In this document: one piece after another, positions 1-9,456 of the stretch
Numbering within the stretch: the first letter of the stretch is position 1
Layout: each line of letters begins with the position of its first letter
Source: Allobrachymonas sp.
GTDB lineage: Bacteria; Pseudomonadota; Gammaproteobacteria; Burkholderiales; Burkholderiaceae_C
Length of the DNA stretch: 64,000 nucleotides
Direction: 5' to 3'
NCBI GenBank assembly: GCA_030529505.1
Contig: JAUMWT010000001.1
Location: 62,001 to 126,000 of the forward strand
The notes under the pieces: model-generated
The model's input: only the letters and a program-made list of their open reading frames with translations
The model's database searches: none
Told to the model about the DNA's origin: nothing
Translations under genes and position numbers: made by a program

Positions 1-1
1 G

Positions 2-106
2 CCCCTGTATTTTTGGGCCGGTGAATTGCCGCCTGAACAGCAAGCCAAAGAAGCGGCAAGCTCACAGTGGAAAGTGTTTCGCGTTCCGCCATCGTCGGCT
101 CAATGA
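2..106 (+). CDS. C-terminal end of an unidentified protein (5' truncated by window edge)
   Basis: An open frame enters from the left edge and stops with TGA at 104-106, giving 34 residues that end in VFRVPPSSAQ. I do not recognise the family. It reads toward the tRNA-Pro on the opposite strand. It could be a real C-terminus or a chance open frame; only upstream sequence can decide. Confidence 0.3.
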   Translation, partial: PLYFWAGELPPEQQAKEAASSQWKVFRVPPSSAQ

Positions 107-188
107 GGCGTGAAGGACGATTGCTGCCACACATGCTACACCCGGCAGACACAGGCAGGATGCCTTGGCCTTCGAACGATCTGGGAAC

Positions 189-229
189 ACCCCTTGCGAA
201 GGGGTAAACGTTGCCCCAAAAGTTGCCCC
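189..229. repeat. Short palindrome plus GTTGCCCC direct repeat
   Basis: A perfect inverted repeat ACCCCTT-GCG-AAGGGGT lies at 189-205. Just after it are two copies of GTTGCCCC at 210-217 and 222-229. Tandem G-rich or C-rich boxes like these are often seen beside tyrosine integrases at tRNA genes, but no integrase is visible here, so the role is unproven. Confidence 0.35.
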
Positions 230-291
230 CATTTTATGCCGGCTGCCCTGGGATTTCTTCGGACGCCCTGGGACAAACAAGGTGTTGATTC

Positions 292-338
292 CCAAAAGAA
301 AATCCGCCAGTTCCGGACGTTATCGGAAGCTGGCGGAT
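292..338 (-). terminator. Rho-independent terminator of tRNA-Pro(GGG)
   Basis: On the minus strand a long stem (ATCCGCCAGC..TTCCG pairing with CGGAA..CTGGCGGAT, one bulge, 8-nt loop) is followed by TTTTCTTTT. It lies just downstream of the tRNA gene and in its orientation. Confidence 0.7.
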
Positions 339-345
339 GATGTGT

Positions 346-422
346 TGGTCGGCGTGGCGGGATTCGAACTCGCGACCCCTTGCACCCCATGCAAGTGCGC
401 TACCAGGCTGCGCTACACGCCG
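346..422 (-). tRNA. tRNA-Pro (anticodon GGG)
   Basis: A 77-nt cloverleaf on the minus strand. The acceptor stem CGGCGTG/CACGCCG is followed by discriminator A and an encoded CCA (TGG at 346-348 on the plus strand). The anticodon loop ATGGGGT gives GGG, and the T-loop has the GTTCGAATC pattern. It reads proline codons CCC and CCU. It sits downstream of the MerR-type gene, a common arrangement in Burkholderiales and a typical island insertion spot. Confidence 0.95.
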
Positions 423-880
423 AAAGACGTGATTATAGAGGCAATTTCTTGCCGTTTTACAGCACGCACACAAAAAACAGGGAGTGAAGCCGCACAAATG
501 GGCAGCAGGATGGGGCTTGCCAAAGCGCACCCTCGCTCGAAGGTCATGCCTGCCCCATGCGCATCGGGCTGCCACTGCAAGACAAGCCCGGCATGTATCG
601 TGATGCATGAACGCATTGCTTGATTCGCCCACTGCCACCTTGCGCCCACCCTGCTGTTCTGCCTACGACACAGCCGCAAGCCAAGCACAACCTCCCTCCT
701 GCCCGGATTGGCGACCATTCTTCCGCCAATTGGCCCGCTGGCGTCGAAGCTGGAGCGTGGCGCATCGACCATTGCGCATGCCCTGTCCGGCCCCTGGTTG
801 AGCGCTCAAAGAGCCTGTGAATACGTTGCCCTTGAGCCAATTTCGATAGCATTTAATGGCGAACGACTTCGCATCACCAC
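423..880. other. Intergenic region without recognisable gene
   Basis: Open frames here on both strands have no family resemblance and overlap each other. A motif CAAAGAGCCTG near 804-814 resembles the terminal repeat of the dispersed elements described elsewhere in this window, but the rest of such an element is not recognisable. Confidence 0.5.
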
Positions 881-907
881 AAAAAAGGGCCACATGCTTG
901 TGGCCCT
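881..907 (-). terminator. Terminator of the ihfA/merR operon
   Basis: On the minus strand GGGCCAC-AAGCAT-GTGGCCC is followed by TTTTTT. It lies about 60 bases past the MerR-type stop codon and probably ends the long infC-to-merR transcript. Confidence 0.8.
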
Positions 908-964
908 GATCGAAAACCATTGATGTGTTTTGCGCTGGCGACTTTGTCGATGGCGATCGTGCCA

Positions 965-1396
965 TCAACTCAAGAAGTTGCGCAAGGCTTCGAGCTCCTG
1001 CCGGATCAAGCGCCAATCCAGAGCGGGGCCTTTTTTTTCAGCCGCAACGGGCAACGAAGCGTCCAGCGGCTGTGCATTGGCTTGGCCCTGGCCCTGCTCC
1101 GCGGCTGGCTCCGCCTCTGCGGTCTGCGCCGTGCGGTTCTTGCTGCCTTCCAATTGGCTGCGGGCACCGCTGATGGTGAAGCCCTGCTCGTAGAGCAAAT
1201 CACGGATGCGGCGCACCATCAGCACTTCATGATGCTGGTAATAACGCCGGTTGCCACGCCGCTTCATGGGATTGAGCTGCGTGAATTCCTGCTCCCAATA
1301 GCGCAGCACATGGGGTTTGACCGCGCAGAGATCCGCCACTTCTCCGATGGTGAAATAACGCTTTGCAGGAATGGGGGGCAAAACGGGCGTTTTCAT
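965..1396 (-). CDS. MerR family transcriptional regulator (IHF-operon type)
   Basis: This 143-residue protein is a probable DNA-binding regulator. A MerR winged-helix domain covers about residues 14-85: YFTIGEVADLCAVKPHVLRYWE, then the MKRRGNRRYY wing. The C-terminal half is Ala/Gln/Glu-rich and carries no ligand-binding Cys cluster, so a metal sensor is unlikely. The ATG at 1396 is preceded by AGGAG with good spacing; a TTG at 1411 is open in frame but has no ribosome site. A MerR-type gene downstream of ihfA is the usual order in Burkholderiales. Its target is not known from sequence. Confidence 0.88.
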   Translation of the reverse strand: MKTPVLPPIPAKRYFTIGEVADLCAVKPHVLRYWEQEFTQLNPMKRRGNRRYYQHHEVLMVRRIRDLLYEQGFTISGARSQLEGSKNRTAQTAEAEPAAEQGQGQANAQPLDASLPVAAEKKGPALDWRLIRQELEALRNFLS

Positions 1397-1811
1397 GGAA
1401 GCTCCTGGCAAGACGAGGGGCTGCGGTTGAGTTGATGAAGAACTTGAAAAAGCGGGCGATATCTGCCTGTGGCTGCTGCGTATTATCCATGCTGTTCATG
1501 CCGCTCTCGCCGCCGCATTCATGCATCGGGCATGCATGAATGATGTCGCCCAATGATTCAAGGGGCTGGCCCAGGCGTCCGTCTCTTTCAAGCCCGGATG
1601 CGGCTGAGCGGTTCAAACAGCCAGGGTCAGAGCTTTGAGCGCAGGGCAAGATCCAGCCTCGGCAAGCAAGGCGACCGGCTGGGCTGCTCCCTGCTAATCG
1701 GATCGCCGCTTGTGCTTGATTGTTCCAGCGCCAGATGATGAACAGGGGGCCAAGCAAGCCAGATCAGCCCGCCCGCATCAGGCCAGGCAAGCAACGGGTG
1801 GCAAGACGGCC
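1397..1811. other. ihfA-merR gap with a perfect palindrome
   Basis: About 415 bases without a credible gene lie between ihfA and the MerR-type gene, which is longer than expected for two genes usually closely linked. The only clear structure is a perfect 10-bp inverted repeat, ATTCATGCAT-CGGGC-ATGCATGAAT, at 1517-1541. Confidence 0.55.
1517..1541. repeat. Perfect inverted repeat (10-bp arms, 5-nt spacer)
   Basis: The arms ATTCATGCAT and ATGCATGAAT are exact reverse complements around CGGGC. There is no T-run, so it is not a classical terminator. It lies about 120 bases upstream of the MerR-type start and could be an operator for that or another regulator, or an mRNA hairpin. Confidence 0.6.
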
Positions 1812-2162
1812 TTATTCGATGACGGCAGCAGCGTCGGCTTCGTCAGCGTCTTCCCCCTGCACCACGGCCTTGAGTTTGTGGCTGGCGTGAAAGGTGACGA
1901 CGCGGCGCGCTTCGATTGAGATCAGTTCACCTGTGCGCGGGTTGCGGCCCGGCCGCGGCGATTTGGCACGCAGCTGAAAGTTGCCAAAGCCCGATATTTT
2001 GACGTCGCGCCCCGCTTTCAGCTCTTGCACGATCAGGTCGAAAAACGCATCCACCATGTCCTTGGTTTCGCGCTTGTTCAGGCCGATGTTGTCAAACAGC
2101 TTTTCAGCCAGCTGTGCCTTGGTCAGCGTTGGGGTTTGCAAAGAGTCGAAAGAAATGTTCAT
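1812..2162 (-). CDS. ihfA: Integration host factor subunit alpha
   Basis: This 116-residue nucleoid protein forms a heterodimer with IHF-beta that bends DNA sharply at specific sites. The HU/IHF fold is intact: [20 protein letters not shown] helices, [15 protein letters not shown] strands, and the minor-groove arm with [20 protein letters not shown], including the intercalating-proline region. It is slightly longer than E. coli IHF-alpha (99 residues) because of an acidic Ala-rich C-terminal tail. It follows pheT by about 40 bases and is probably cotranscribed with pheST, as in many proteobacteria. Confidence 0.96.
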   Translation of the reverse strand: MNISFDSLQTPTLTKAQLAEKLFDNIGLNKRETKDMVDAFFDLIVQELKAGRDVKISGFGNFQLRAKSPRPGRNPRTGELISIEARRVVTFHASHKLKAVVQGEDADEADAAAVIE

Positions 2163-2204
2163 GCCGATCCCATCCTGTTGTGTAGCTCGTTGCGGCTTTT
2201 GCGC

Positions 2205-4637
2205 TTAGCCCCGCAGGCGCGCCTGCACATCGCTGGTTAGCTGTGCCAGCACCGCCTGACGCAGGGTTTCAATGACTTCATCGGTCAAGCCGGCCTGCTC
2301 GTTGAGGAACTGCAGGCGAATGGCCACGCTTTTTTCGTCTGCGCCCAGCCAGTTGCTGCTGGCTGCTGCCTTGGTGTTGGCGCGGAAGATGTCAAACACC
2401 GTGGCATCGCGCAGCATGCCCTGCGTGGACGCAGCCCGCACAGCCGCCAGCAATTGGTCGTGCGTGACTGATTCTTTCACGATCACGGCAACGTCGCGCT
2501 CAACGAACTGGTTTTTGGCCACGGGCGCAAACTGCGGCACCTGGCGGCCCAGCACGGCCTCCCAATCCAGCTCGAACAGCACGGGCGCCTGCGGCAAATC
2601 GTAGGTTTGGCGCCAGCGGGGGTGCAGCTCGCCCAGCACGCCAATCGCCTGCCCATTCAGCAACACCGCAGCTGCACGGCCCGGGTGCAAAGCCGGGTGT
2701 TGCACAGGTTCGAAGCGCACGTCCCGCTGAGCCAACAGCGCCTCCACATCGCCTTTGATGTCGTAAAAATCGCTGGCCGCATCTTTTTGCCCCCATTGCA
2801 AGGCATGAACAGGGCCATAGGCCATGCCCGCCACCCGCATGGGTTGGCGGAAGCCGGCCACGGTGCTGTCGGAATCCGGCACGCCGGCATCGCGCAAAAA
2901 CACACGCCCCACCTCGAACACGCGCACGCGGCTGGCTTTGCGATCCAGGTTGAACTTGAGCACATTGAGCAACGAGCCGATCAGCGAAGAGCGCATCACG
3001 CTCATCTGGCTGGCAATGGGGTTGAGCAGGCGAATGGGTTGGGCGTTGCCTGCCAACTCGTGCTCCCAGCGTTCTTCCACAAAGCTGTAGTTGATGGTTT
3101 CCTGATAGCCCAGCGCGGCCAGTTGGCGGCGCACGGCATAGGGGTTGCGTTGCGCCTCGGGCCGCAGCTTGGGCGTGATGGGCGCTTGCGGCGGCGTGGC
3201 AGGCAGCTTGTGGTAGCCGATGACGCGGATGACCTCTTCGATCAAATCCTCTTCAATCTGCAAGTCGAAGCGGTAGCTGGGCGGCACCACGGTGATCACG
3301 CCATTGCTGGCCGTGGCAGGCAGCCCCAGCCCTTGCAGGGCCTGCAGGCATTGCGCCTCAGTCACCGGCATGCCAATCACTTGGCTGGCACGCGCCACGC
3401 GCAAAGTCACGGGCTGGGCTTGCGGCATATTCGGCTGGGCATCGCTGATCGGGCCGGCCTGCCCGCCGCAAATTTGCAGCACCAGTTCGGTGATGCGTTC
3501 CAGCACCTGCACCGTCCGGGCGGGATCCACGCCGCGCTCGAAACGGTGCCCCGCATCGGTACTGAAGTTGAAACGACGCGAACGCCCGGCAATGGCCTTG
3601 GGCCACCAGAAGGCGGTTTCGATGTAGATGTTTTGCGTGGCATCGCTCACGGCGGTGGCGTCACCACCCATGATGCCCGCCAAGGACTCCACCGCTTGCT
3701 CGTCGGCAATCACGCCCACGGTTTCGTCCAGCGCCACGGTATTGCCGTTGAGCAGCTCGAGCTGTTCGCCCGCCCGGCCCCAGCGCACATGCAAATGGGA
3801 GCCTGCGATCTTGTCGCGGTCGAAGATGTGCGAAGGCTGGCCCAGTTCGAACATCACGTAGTTGGAAATGTCCACCAACGCCGACACGCTGCGCTGGCCG
3901 CAACGCGCCAGGCGCTCCGCCATCCAGGCCGGCGTGGGCGCATGGGTATTCACGCCTGTCACCACCCGACCACTGAAGCGGCCGCACAAATCGGGCGCCT
4001 CGACGCTGAGCTGCACGGCATCGCTGGCCGTGGCGGGCACTTGCGGCTCAGGCAGCGGCTGCAAGGGCGCGCCCGTCAACGCCGACACCTCGCGCGCAAT
4101 GCCGTAAACGCTCAGTGCATGTGCCAGATTGGGCGTGAGTTTGAGGGTAAACAGCGTGTCATCCAGATCCAGATATTCACGGATGTTTTGCCCCACGGGC
4201 GCATCGGCTGGCAGCTCCAACAAGCCGCTGTGCTCGTCAGACAAGGTCAGTTCGCGTGCGGAGCACAGCATGCCGTGGCTTTCTACCCCACGCAGCTTGC
4301 CCACCTTGATTTTGAAAGGCTTGCCATCTTCGCCCGGCGGCAGCTCAGCCCCCACCAGCGCACAAGGCACCTTGATGCCCGCACGGGCATTGGGCGCACC
4401 GCACACGATCTGCAACAGCTCGCCCGCGCCAGCATCCACCTTGCACACGCGCAAGCGGTCGGCATCGGGGTGCTGCTGCGCCTCTTTGATCTCGACCACC
4501 ACAATGCCGCTGAAGGGCGCGGCCACGGGGCGCAGCTCTTCCACCTCCAAGCCCGCCATTGTCAAAGTATCGGCCAGCTCTTGGGTGCTCAGTGGGGGAT
4601 TGCAAAAGGCACGCAGCCAGGATTCGGGGAATTGCAT
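2205..4637 (-). CDS. pheT: Phenylalanine--tRNA ligase beta subunit
   Basis: This 810-residue beta subunit of the (alpha-beta)2 phenylalanyl-tRNA synthetase contributes editing and tRNA binding. The N-terminus MQFPESWLRAF is typical. A tRNA-binding (EMAP-like) domain covers about residues 40-155 (VVEIKEAQQHPDADRLRVC), followed by the B3/B4 editing domain, B5, the catalytic-like core and a C-terminal FDX-ACB domain (FAPVAKNQFVERDVAVIV onward). Length matches the bacterial family of about 790-810 residues. It is 58 bases downstream of pheS, with which it must assemble. Confidence 0.97.
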   Translation of the reverse strand: MQFPESWLRAFCNPPLSTQELADTLTMAGLEVEELRPVAAPFSGIVVVEIKEAQQHPDADRLRVCKVDAGAGELLQIVCGAPNARAGIKVPCALVGAELPPGEDGKPFKIKVGKLRGVESHGMLCSARELTLSDEHSGLLELPADAPVGQNIREYLDLDDTLFTLKLTPNLAHALSVYGIAREVSALTGAPLQPLPEPQVPATASDAVQLSVEAPDLCGRFSGRVVTGVNTHAPTPAWMAERLARCGQRSVSALVDISNYVMFELGQPSHIFDRDKIAGSHLHVRWGRAGEQLELLNGNTVALDETVGVIADEQAVESLAGIMGGDATAVSDATQNIYIETAFWWPKAIAGRSRRFNFSTDAGHRFERGVDPARTVQVLERITELVLQICGGQAGPISDAQPNMPQAQPVTLRVARASQVIGMPVTEAQCLQALQGLGLPATASNGVITVVPPSYRFDLQIEEDLIEEVIRVIGYHKLPATPPQAPITPKLRPEAQRNPYAVRRQLAALGYQETINYSFVEERWEHELAGNAQPIRLLNPIASQMSVMRSSLIGSLLNVLKFNLDRKASRVRVFEVGRVFLRDAGVPDSDSTVAGFRQPMRVAGMAYGPVHALQWGQKDAASDFYDIKGDVEALLAQRDVRFEPVQHPALHPGRAAAVLLNGQAIGVLGELHPRWRQTYDLPQAPVLFELDWEAVLGRQVPQFAPVAKNQFVERDVAVIVKESVTHDQLLAAVRAASTQGMLRDATVFDIFRANTKAAASSNWLGADEKSVAIRLQFLNEQAGLTDEVIETLRQAVLAQLTSDVQARLRG

Positions 4638-4695
4638 TTTTTATTCAGCCTGAAATGGAATCAAAAAACAATGAGAGGTAACAGCCCAATATCCA

Positions 4696-5751
4696 TCAAC
4701 GGAACTGGCTCAAAAACCGCACATCCCCGTCAAAGAACAGGCGCAAATCGTTCACGCCGTAACGCAGCATGGTCAGGCGATCGGGCCCCATGCCAAAGGC
4801 AAAGCCGATGTATTGCTCGGGATCCAGCCCCATATTGCGCACCACATTGGGGTGCACCTGGCCGCTGCCGGCCACTTCGAGCCACTTGCCTGCCAGCGGC
4901 CCGCTTTGGAACTGGATGTCCACCTCGGCGCTGGGCTCGGTAAACGGAAAGAAGCTGGGCCGAAAGCGCAGCACCAGATCGTCGCTTTCAAAGAAGGCGC
5001 GGCAAAAATCGGTGAACACCACCTTCAAATCCTTGAAGCTGATGGCTTCGCCTATCCATAGTCCCTCGCACTGATGGAACATGGGCGAATGGGTGGCATC
5101 GCTGTCCACCCGATAGGTGCGGCCCGGCGCGATCACGCGGATTTCTGGCATGCGCTGGCCTGCATCCAGCAAGGCTTGGTAACGCTTGACGTGCTGCACC
5201 GCATGGCGAATCTGCATGGGGCTGGTATGGGTACGCAGCAGATTGGGCGCTTGCGCGCTGCCGCCTTCCACGTAAAAGGTGTCGTGCATGGAACGGGCCG
5301 GGTGGTCTTCTGGCGTGTTGAGCGCGGTGAAGTTGAACCAATCGCTTTCGATTTCTGGCCCCTGGGCCACTTCAAAGCCCATGCTGCCGAAAATGCCCTC
5401 GATGCGCTCCAGCGTGAGCGTAACAGGGTGCAGCCCCCCAGCGCCGCGCACGCGCCCAGGCAGGGTCACATCCAGCGCCTCGGCCTGCAATTGGGCGTTG
5501 AGTTCGGCTTCGGCCAATTGCTGACGCCGCTCGGTCAGTGCGGCTTCAATGGCCTGCTTGGCCTGATTGATAGCCGCACCGCGGGCTTTTTTCTCTTCCA
5601 CGCTGAGTTGCGCCATGTCTTTCATCAGCGCGGTGATGCTGCCTGCTTTGCCCAAGAAGCGGGCTTTGGCATTTTCCAGATCATTGGGCGTAGTGGCTTG
5701 GGCGAATTGCTCGCGCGCCGAAATAACGATGGCTTCGAGAGGATGAGTCAT
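4696..5751 (-). CDS. pheS: Phenylalanine--tRNA ligase alpha subunit
   Basis: This 351-residue catalytic subunit attaches phenylalanine to tRNA-Phe. An N-terminal coiled coil (about residues 10-90) precedes the class II core with motif 2 ([18 protein letters not shown]) and motif 3 ([19 protein letters not shown]). I placed the start at the ATG ending at 5751 because family members begin MxxLExIV near here. The frame stays open upstream to 5877 with a Phe-rich stretch (VFVCFVF) that is probably untranslated leader. A short upstream frame at 5748-5801 ends in a TGA that overlaps this ATG. The gene lies between rplT and pheT. Confidence 0.96.
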   Translation of the reverse strand: MTHPLEAIVISAREQFAQATTPNDLENAKARFLGKAGSITALMKDMAQLSVEEKKARGAAINQAKQAIEAALTERRQQLAEAELNAQLQAEALDVTLPGRVRGAGGLHPVTLTLERIEGIFGSMGFEVAQGPEIESDWFNFTALNTPEDHPARSMHDTFYVEGGSAQAPNLLRTHTSPMQIRHAVQHVKRYQALLDAGQRMPEIRVIAPGRTYRVDSDATHSPMFHQCEGLWIGEAISFKDLKVVFTDFCRAFFESDDLVLRFRPSFFPFTEPSAEVDIQFQSGPLAGKWLEVAGSGQVHPNVVRNMGLDPEQYIGFAFGMGPDRLTMLRYGVNDLRLFFDGDVRFLSQFR

Positions 5752-5948
5752 GACTTTTGATGCATTAAAAACAAAACACACAAACACGCGCAAGCCAGCA
5801 TCGCTGCGAATGATGGCAACAAGCCGCTGCCCGGGCAAACAAGCCGTGCCGAGCCTGCACTGGTTCAACTCAATCATTCAGGCATTGCAGGCGATGCAGC
5901 GGCCCCACTCATGCTGTGCTTTTGTGTTTTGTCTCTGGCGCTCCATGT

Positions 5949-5979
5949 AAAAAAGCCAGCACCTTTCAGTGCTGGCTTT
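5949..5979 (-). terminator. Hairpin with T-run between rplT and pheS
   Basis: On the minus strand AAAGCCAGCAC-TGAAAG-GTGCTGGCTTTTTTAC forms a strong stem followed by six T. It lies 65 bases after rplT and about 200 bases before pheS. It could terminate the infC-rpmI-rplT transcript or act as a partial terminator or attenuator for pheST. Confidence 0.8.
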
Positions 5980-6044
5980 GCATAGGTCATAAGGCAAAAA
6001 ACGGCAAACTACGCGAATAGCCTGAACGCCTTCTGCCCGGGTGC

Positions 6045-6404
6045 TTAAGCAGCCAGCTTGGCTTTGACCTGATTGACGATGGCAGCAAACGCTGCAGCGT
6101 CATGCACGGCGATATCGGCCAACACCTTGCGGTCCAGACCGATTTGTGCCTTGTTCAGGCCATTGATGAACTGGCTGTAAGTCAGGCCATTGGCGCGTGC
6201 AGCAGCGTTGATACGGGCGATCCACAACTGACGGAAAACGCGCTTTTTGGTACGACGGTCGCGATAGGCATATTGCCCAGCCTTCATCACGGCCTGTTTG
6301 GCAACGCGGAATACATTGCCGCGGCGGCCGCGGAAGCCTTTGGCAAGTGCCAGGATCTTTTTATGACGAGCGTGTGCGGTGACACCGCGTTTGACGCGAG
6401 GCAT
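6045..6404 (-). CDS. rplT: 50S ribosomal protein L20
   Basis: This 119-residue protein binds 23S rRNA and is needed for early 50S assembly. The sequence begins [16 protein letters not shown] and contains [17 protein letters not shown] and [15 protein letters not shown], all hallmark L20 segments. Full length. It follows rpmI by 26 bases in the conserved infC-rpmI-rplT cluster. In enterobacteria L20 represses translation of this operon; whether that holds here cannot be seen. Confidence 0.98.
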   Translation of the reverse strand: MPRVKRGVTAHARHKKILALAKGFRGRRGNVFRVAKQAVMKAGQYAYRDRRTKKRVFRQLWIARINAAARANGLTYSQFINGLNKAQIGLDRKVLADIAVHDAAAFAAIVNQVKAKLAA

Positions 6405-6430
6405 GGTTTTTCTCCTTGTTCGTCAGTTGA

Positions 6431-6634
6431 TTACAGGCCAGCAAAGGGCAGCATTTGTGCGATGTGGCCCAAATCGGTCTCATGCACATTGACTGCACCA
6501 CGCAATTGGCGCTTGTTTTTGGTGGTTTTCTTGGTCAGGATGTGGCGCTTGAACGCCTGGCCCCGCTTCACGGTACCACCTGGACGAACGCGGAAACGCT
6601 TTTTCGCGCTGCTCTTGGTCTTCATTTTGGGCAT
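6431..6634 (-). CDS. rpmI: 50S ribosomal protein L35
   Basis: This 67-residue basic ribosomal protein has the family pattern [16 protein letters not shown], then [17 protein letters not shown]. The frame is open further upstream to 6805, but the conserved N-terminus fixes the start at 6634. It lies between infC (185 bases upstream) and rplT, the usual order. Confidence 0.97.
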   Translation of the reverse strand: MPKMKTKSSAKKRFRVRPGGTVKRGQAFKRHILTKKTTKNKRQLRGAVNVHETDLGHIAQMLPFAGL

Positions 6635-6819
6635 TTGAAATGCTCCCTCTTCTTCATTTGTGCTCGTGAGGCGACAGGCAAACCCTTTGCCTGTTCTTGC
6701 TGGCCCCGAGCCACTTGTTGCCGGCACGCGTGCCGGACTGTTTTCATCAAGCAGCCAGAAGCTGCCTGACAAAACCTTTTGATGATTTGCCAACTGATGC
6801 GGCAAGAAACAACTCGGCT

Positions 6820-7452
6820 TTAAGCCTTGTTGGCTGCCTCGACAGGCTGTTTGGCAGCAGCCTGATCAGCCGCTTGGACTGCTTTTTCCTTGTTGCCGCC
6901 ACCAGCCTTTTTGCGGCCGGGCGCCACCACCATGATCATCTGGCGGCCTTCCAGCTTGGGAAATTGCTCAACGACAATGGAATCGCCCAACTCGTCGCGA
7001 ATGCGTTGCAGCAAGGCCATGCCGATTTCCTGGTGCGTGATTTCGCGCCCGCGAAAACGGAGGGTGATTTTACACTTGTCGCCGTCTTCCAGAAAGCGGC
7101 GGATGTTGCGCATCTTGATGTTGTAATCGCCGTCATCGGTGCCGGGACGGAATTTGATTTCCTTGACATCAATGACCTTTTGCTTGGCCTTGGCTTCGGC
7201 CGCGCGCTTTTGCTCCTGGTATTTGAACTTGCCGTAGTCCATCAGGCGGCAAACCGGCGGATTGGCCGTGGCCGCAATTTCGACCAGGTCCACATCCAGT
7301 TCTCCAGCCATGCGCAGGGCTTCTTGCAAAGGCACGATGCCCAGCGGCTCGTTGTCCGGCCCGGACAAGCGCACTTCAGGCGCAGTGATTTCACGGTTCA
7401 GGCGATGTTTGCGTTCTTCGCGTTGACGGCGATCGCGGAATTCGGTAGCGAT
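6820..7452 (-). CDS. infC: Translation initiation factor IF-3 with ATC start codon
   Basis: IF-3 binds the 30S subunit, keeps subunits apart and proofreads initiation. The first ATG in frame (7374) would cut off the conserved N-terminus. The upstream residues [20 protein letters not shown] are typical of Comamonadaceae IF-3, and AGGA lies 5' of an ATC at 7450-7452, so I call ATC as the start, giving 210 residues. Rare AUU/AUA/AUC starts of infC are known to support autoregulation. The core has [26 protein letters not shown] and [12 protein letters not shown]. After GRKKAGGGN an Ala/Lys-rich tail of about 30 residues extends past the E. coli end. Confidence 0.94.
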   Translation of the reverse strand: MATEFRDRRQREERKHRLNREITAPEVRLSGPDNEPLGIVPLQEALRMAGELDVDLVEIAATANPPVCRLMDYGKFKYQEQKRAAEAKAKQKVIDVKEIKFRPGTDDGDYNIKMRNIRRFLEDGDKCKITLRFRGREITHQEIGMALLQRIRDELGDSIVVEQFPKLEGRQMIMVVAPGRKKAGGGNKEKAVQAADQAAAKQPVEAANKA

Positions 7453-7515
7453 GGTGGAATCCTTTTCAAAAAAACGTCAGTGACCAGTTGGCCAAAAACA
7501 AAAGCGCCATGCCGA

Positions 7516-9456
7516 TCAGGCTGAAGGTTCGGCTTGTGCAATGGATTTGCGCGCAATGTCTTCGCGCAGCAATTGCATGAAAGCCTCCAGCGGCATGACG
7601 CCCAAGTCCTTGTTGCCTCTGGCTCGAACCGCCACTGTGCCGCTTTCTTTTTCCTTGTCGCCAACGACGAGGATATAAGGCAGCTTGCGTGTGGCGTGGC
7701 TGCGTATTTTATAGGTGATTTTGTCGTTGGCCAGATCGGTGTTGGCCCTAAAGCCTTGATTTTGCAGCGTTTGCGCCACGCTCTGCGCGTAATCGGCTTG
7801 GGCATCAGTGATGTTGAGTACCGATACCTGCTCGGGCGCCAGCCAAGCAGGCAAAGCGCCGGCATATTGCTCGATCAGGATGCCGATGAAGCGCTCCAGG
7901 CTGCCCACGATGGCACGGTGCAACATCACGGGGCGATGGCGCGCGCCGTCTTCGCCGACGTACTCGGCGTCCAGCCGCTCGGCCATGGAAAAGTCCACCT
8001 GGATGGTGCCGCACTGCCATTGGCGGCCAATGGCGTCTTTCAGGGTGTATTCGATCTTGGGGCCGTAGAAGGCCCCGTCGCCGGGCGACACGATGAAGTC
8101 GCTGCCAGCGGCGCGCAAGCTTTCCATCAGGGCGTGTTCGGCCTTGTCCCAGATGGCGTCGGAGCCGATGCGCTGCTCGGGCCGCGTGGCAACCTTGTAG
8201 ATGATGTCGGTAAAGCCGAAATCGGCATACACCTTTTGCAGCAAGGCGCTGAAAGCCGTGACTTCGGCCTGGATCTGGTCTTCGGTGCAGAAGATGTGGC
8301 CGTCGTCTTGCGTGAAGGCACGCACGCGCATGATTCCGTGCAAGCCGCCCGTGGGCTCGTTGCGGTGGCAAGCGCCGAATTCGCCGTAGCGCAGCGGCAG
8401 GTCGCGGTAGCTTTTGACGCCCTGCTTGAAGATCAGGATGTGGCCCGGGCAGTTCATGGGTTTCAGGGCGTAGTCGCGCTTTTCACTCTCGGTGGTGAAC
8501 ATGTTGTCGCGGTACTTGTCCCAGTGGCCGGTTTTTTCCCACAGGGCCTTGTCCAGAATCTGCGGACCCTTGACTTCCTGGTAGCCGTTGTCGCGGTACA
8601 CGCGGCGCATGTACTGCTCCACCTCTTGCCACAGCGTCCAGCCCTTGGGGTGCCAGAACACGGTGCCGGGCGAGTGTTCGTCGATGTGGAACAGGTCCAG
8701 CTCTTTGCCGAGCTTGCGGTGGTCGCGCTTTTCGGCCTCTTCCATGCGGGTGATGTAGGCGTCAAGTGCCTTCTTGTCGGCCCAGGCGGTGCCGTAGATG
8801 CGCTGCAACTGCTCGTTCTTGGCATCGCCGCGCCAGTAGGCGCCGGCCAGCTTGGTCAGCTTGAAGGCCTTGAGAAAACGCGTGTTGGGCACGTGCGGGC
8901 CACGGCACATGTCCACGTATTCCTGGTGGTAGTACAGGCCCATGGCTTTTTCGTCGGGCATGTCGTCCACCAGGCGCAGCTTGTAGTCCTCGCCGCGCTG
9001 CTTGAAGACCTCGATCACCTCGGCGCGCGGCGTCATCTTCTTGATCACGTCGTAGTCCTGCGCGATCAGCTCCTTCATGCGCTTTTCGATGGCCGCCATG
9101 TCCTCGGGCGTGAAGGGGCGCTCGTAAGCGATGTCGTAATAAAAGCCCTCTTCAATCACCGGGCCGATCACCATCCTGGCCGTGGGATACAGCTGCTTGA
9201 CGGCGTGGCCCACCAGGTGAGCGCAGGAGTGGCGGATGATCTCCACGCCCTCTTCGTCCTTGGGCGTGATGATTTGCAGCGCCGCATCCTGCGTGATGAG
9301 GTCGCAGGCGTCCACCAGGCGGCCATCCACCTTGCCGGCCACGGTGTTCTTGGCTAGGCCGGGGCCAATGGCGACGGCCACGTCGGCCACCGTGACCGGG
9401 CCGGGAAATTCGCGCTGCGAACCGTCGGGAAGCGTGATGTGAACTGCGTTGCTCAT
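7516..9456 (-). CDS. thrS: Threonine--tRNA ligase
   Basis: This 646-residue class II synthetase charges tRNA-Thr. Domains in order: TGS (about 4-65, [20 protein letters not shown]), the editing domain with [16 protein letters not shown], the catalytic core with [11 protein letters not shown] and [18 protein letters not shown], and a C-terminal anticodon-binding domain. Zinc-ligand candidates are the Cys of MNCPGH and His residues in the core. I placed the start at ATG 9456 ([12 protein letters not shown]) rather than upstream at 9489 because homologues begin close to the TGS domain; no strong ribosome site is visible. It heads the infC operon, 63 bases upstream. Confidence 0.97.
   Translation of the reverse strand: MSNAVHITLPDGSQREFPGPVTVADVAVAIGPGLAKNTVAGKVDGRLVDACDLITQDAALQIITPKDEEGVEIIRHSCAHLVGHAVKQLYPTARMVIGPVIEEGFYYDIAYERPFTPEDMAAIEKRMKELIAQDYDVIKKMTPRAEVIEVFKQRGEDYKLRLVDDMPDEKAMGLYYHQEYVDMCRGPHVPNTRFLKAFKLTKLAGAYWRGDAKNEQLQRIYGTAWADKKALDAYITRMEEAEKRDHRKLGKELDLFHIDEHSPGTVFWHPKGWTLWQEVEQYMRRVYRDNGYQEVKGPQILDKALWEKTGHWDKYRDNMFTTESEKRDYALKPMNCPGHILIFKQGVKSYRDLPLRYGEFGACHRNEPTGGLHGIMRVRAFTQDDGHIFCTEDQIQAEVTAFSALLQKVYADFGFTDIIYKVATRPEQRIGSDAIWDKAEHALMESLRAAGSDFIVSPGDGAFYGPKIEYTLKDAIGRQWQCGTIQVDFSMAERLDAEYVGEDGARHRPVMLHRAIVGSLERFIGILIEQYAGALPAWLAPEQVSVLNITDAQADYAQSVAQTLQNQGFRANTDLANDKITYKIRSHATRKLPYILVVGDKEKESGTVAVRARGNKDLGVMPLEAFMQLLREDIARKSIAQAEPSA

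Noticed and set aside
2607..4943. 778-codon plus-strand open frame over pheT and part of pheS
   Set aside because: Antisense shadow; the pheT and pheS frames carry all family motifs.
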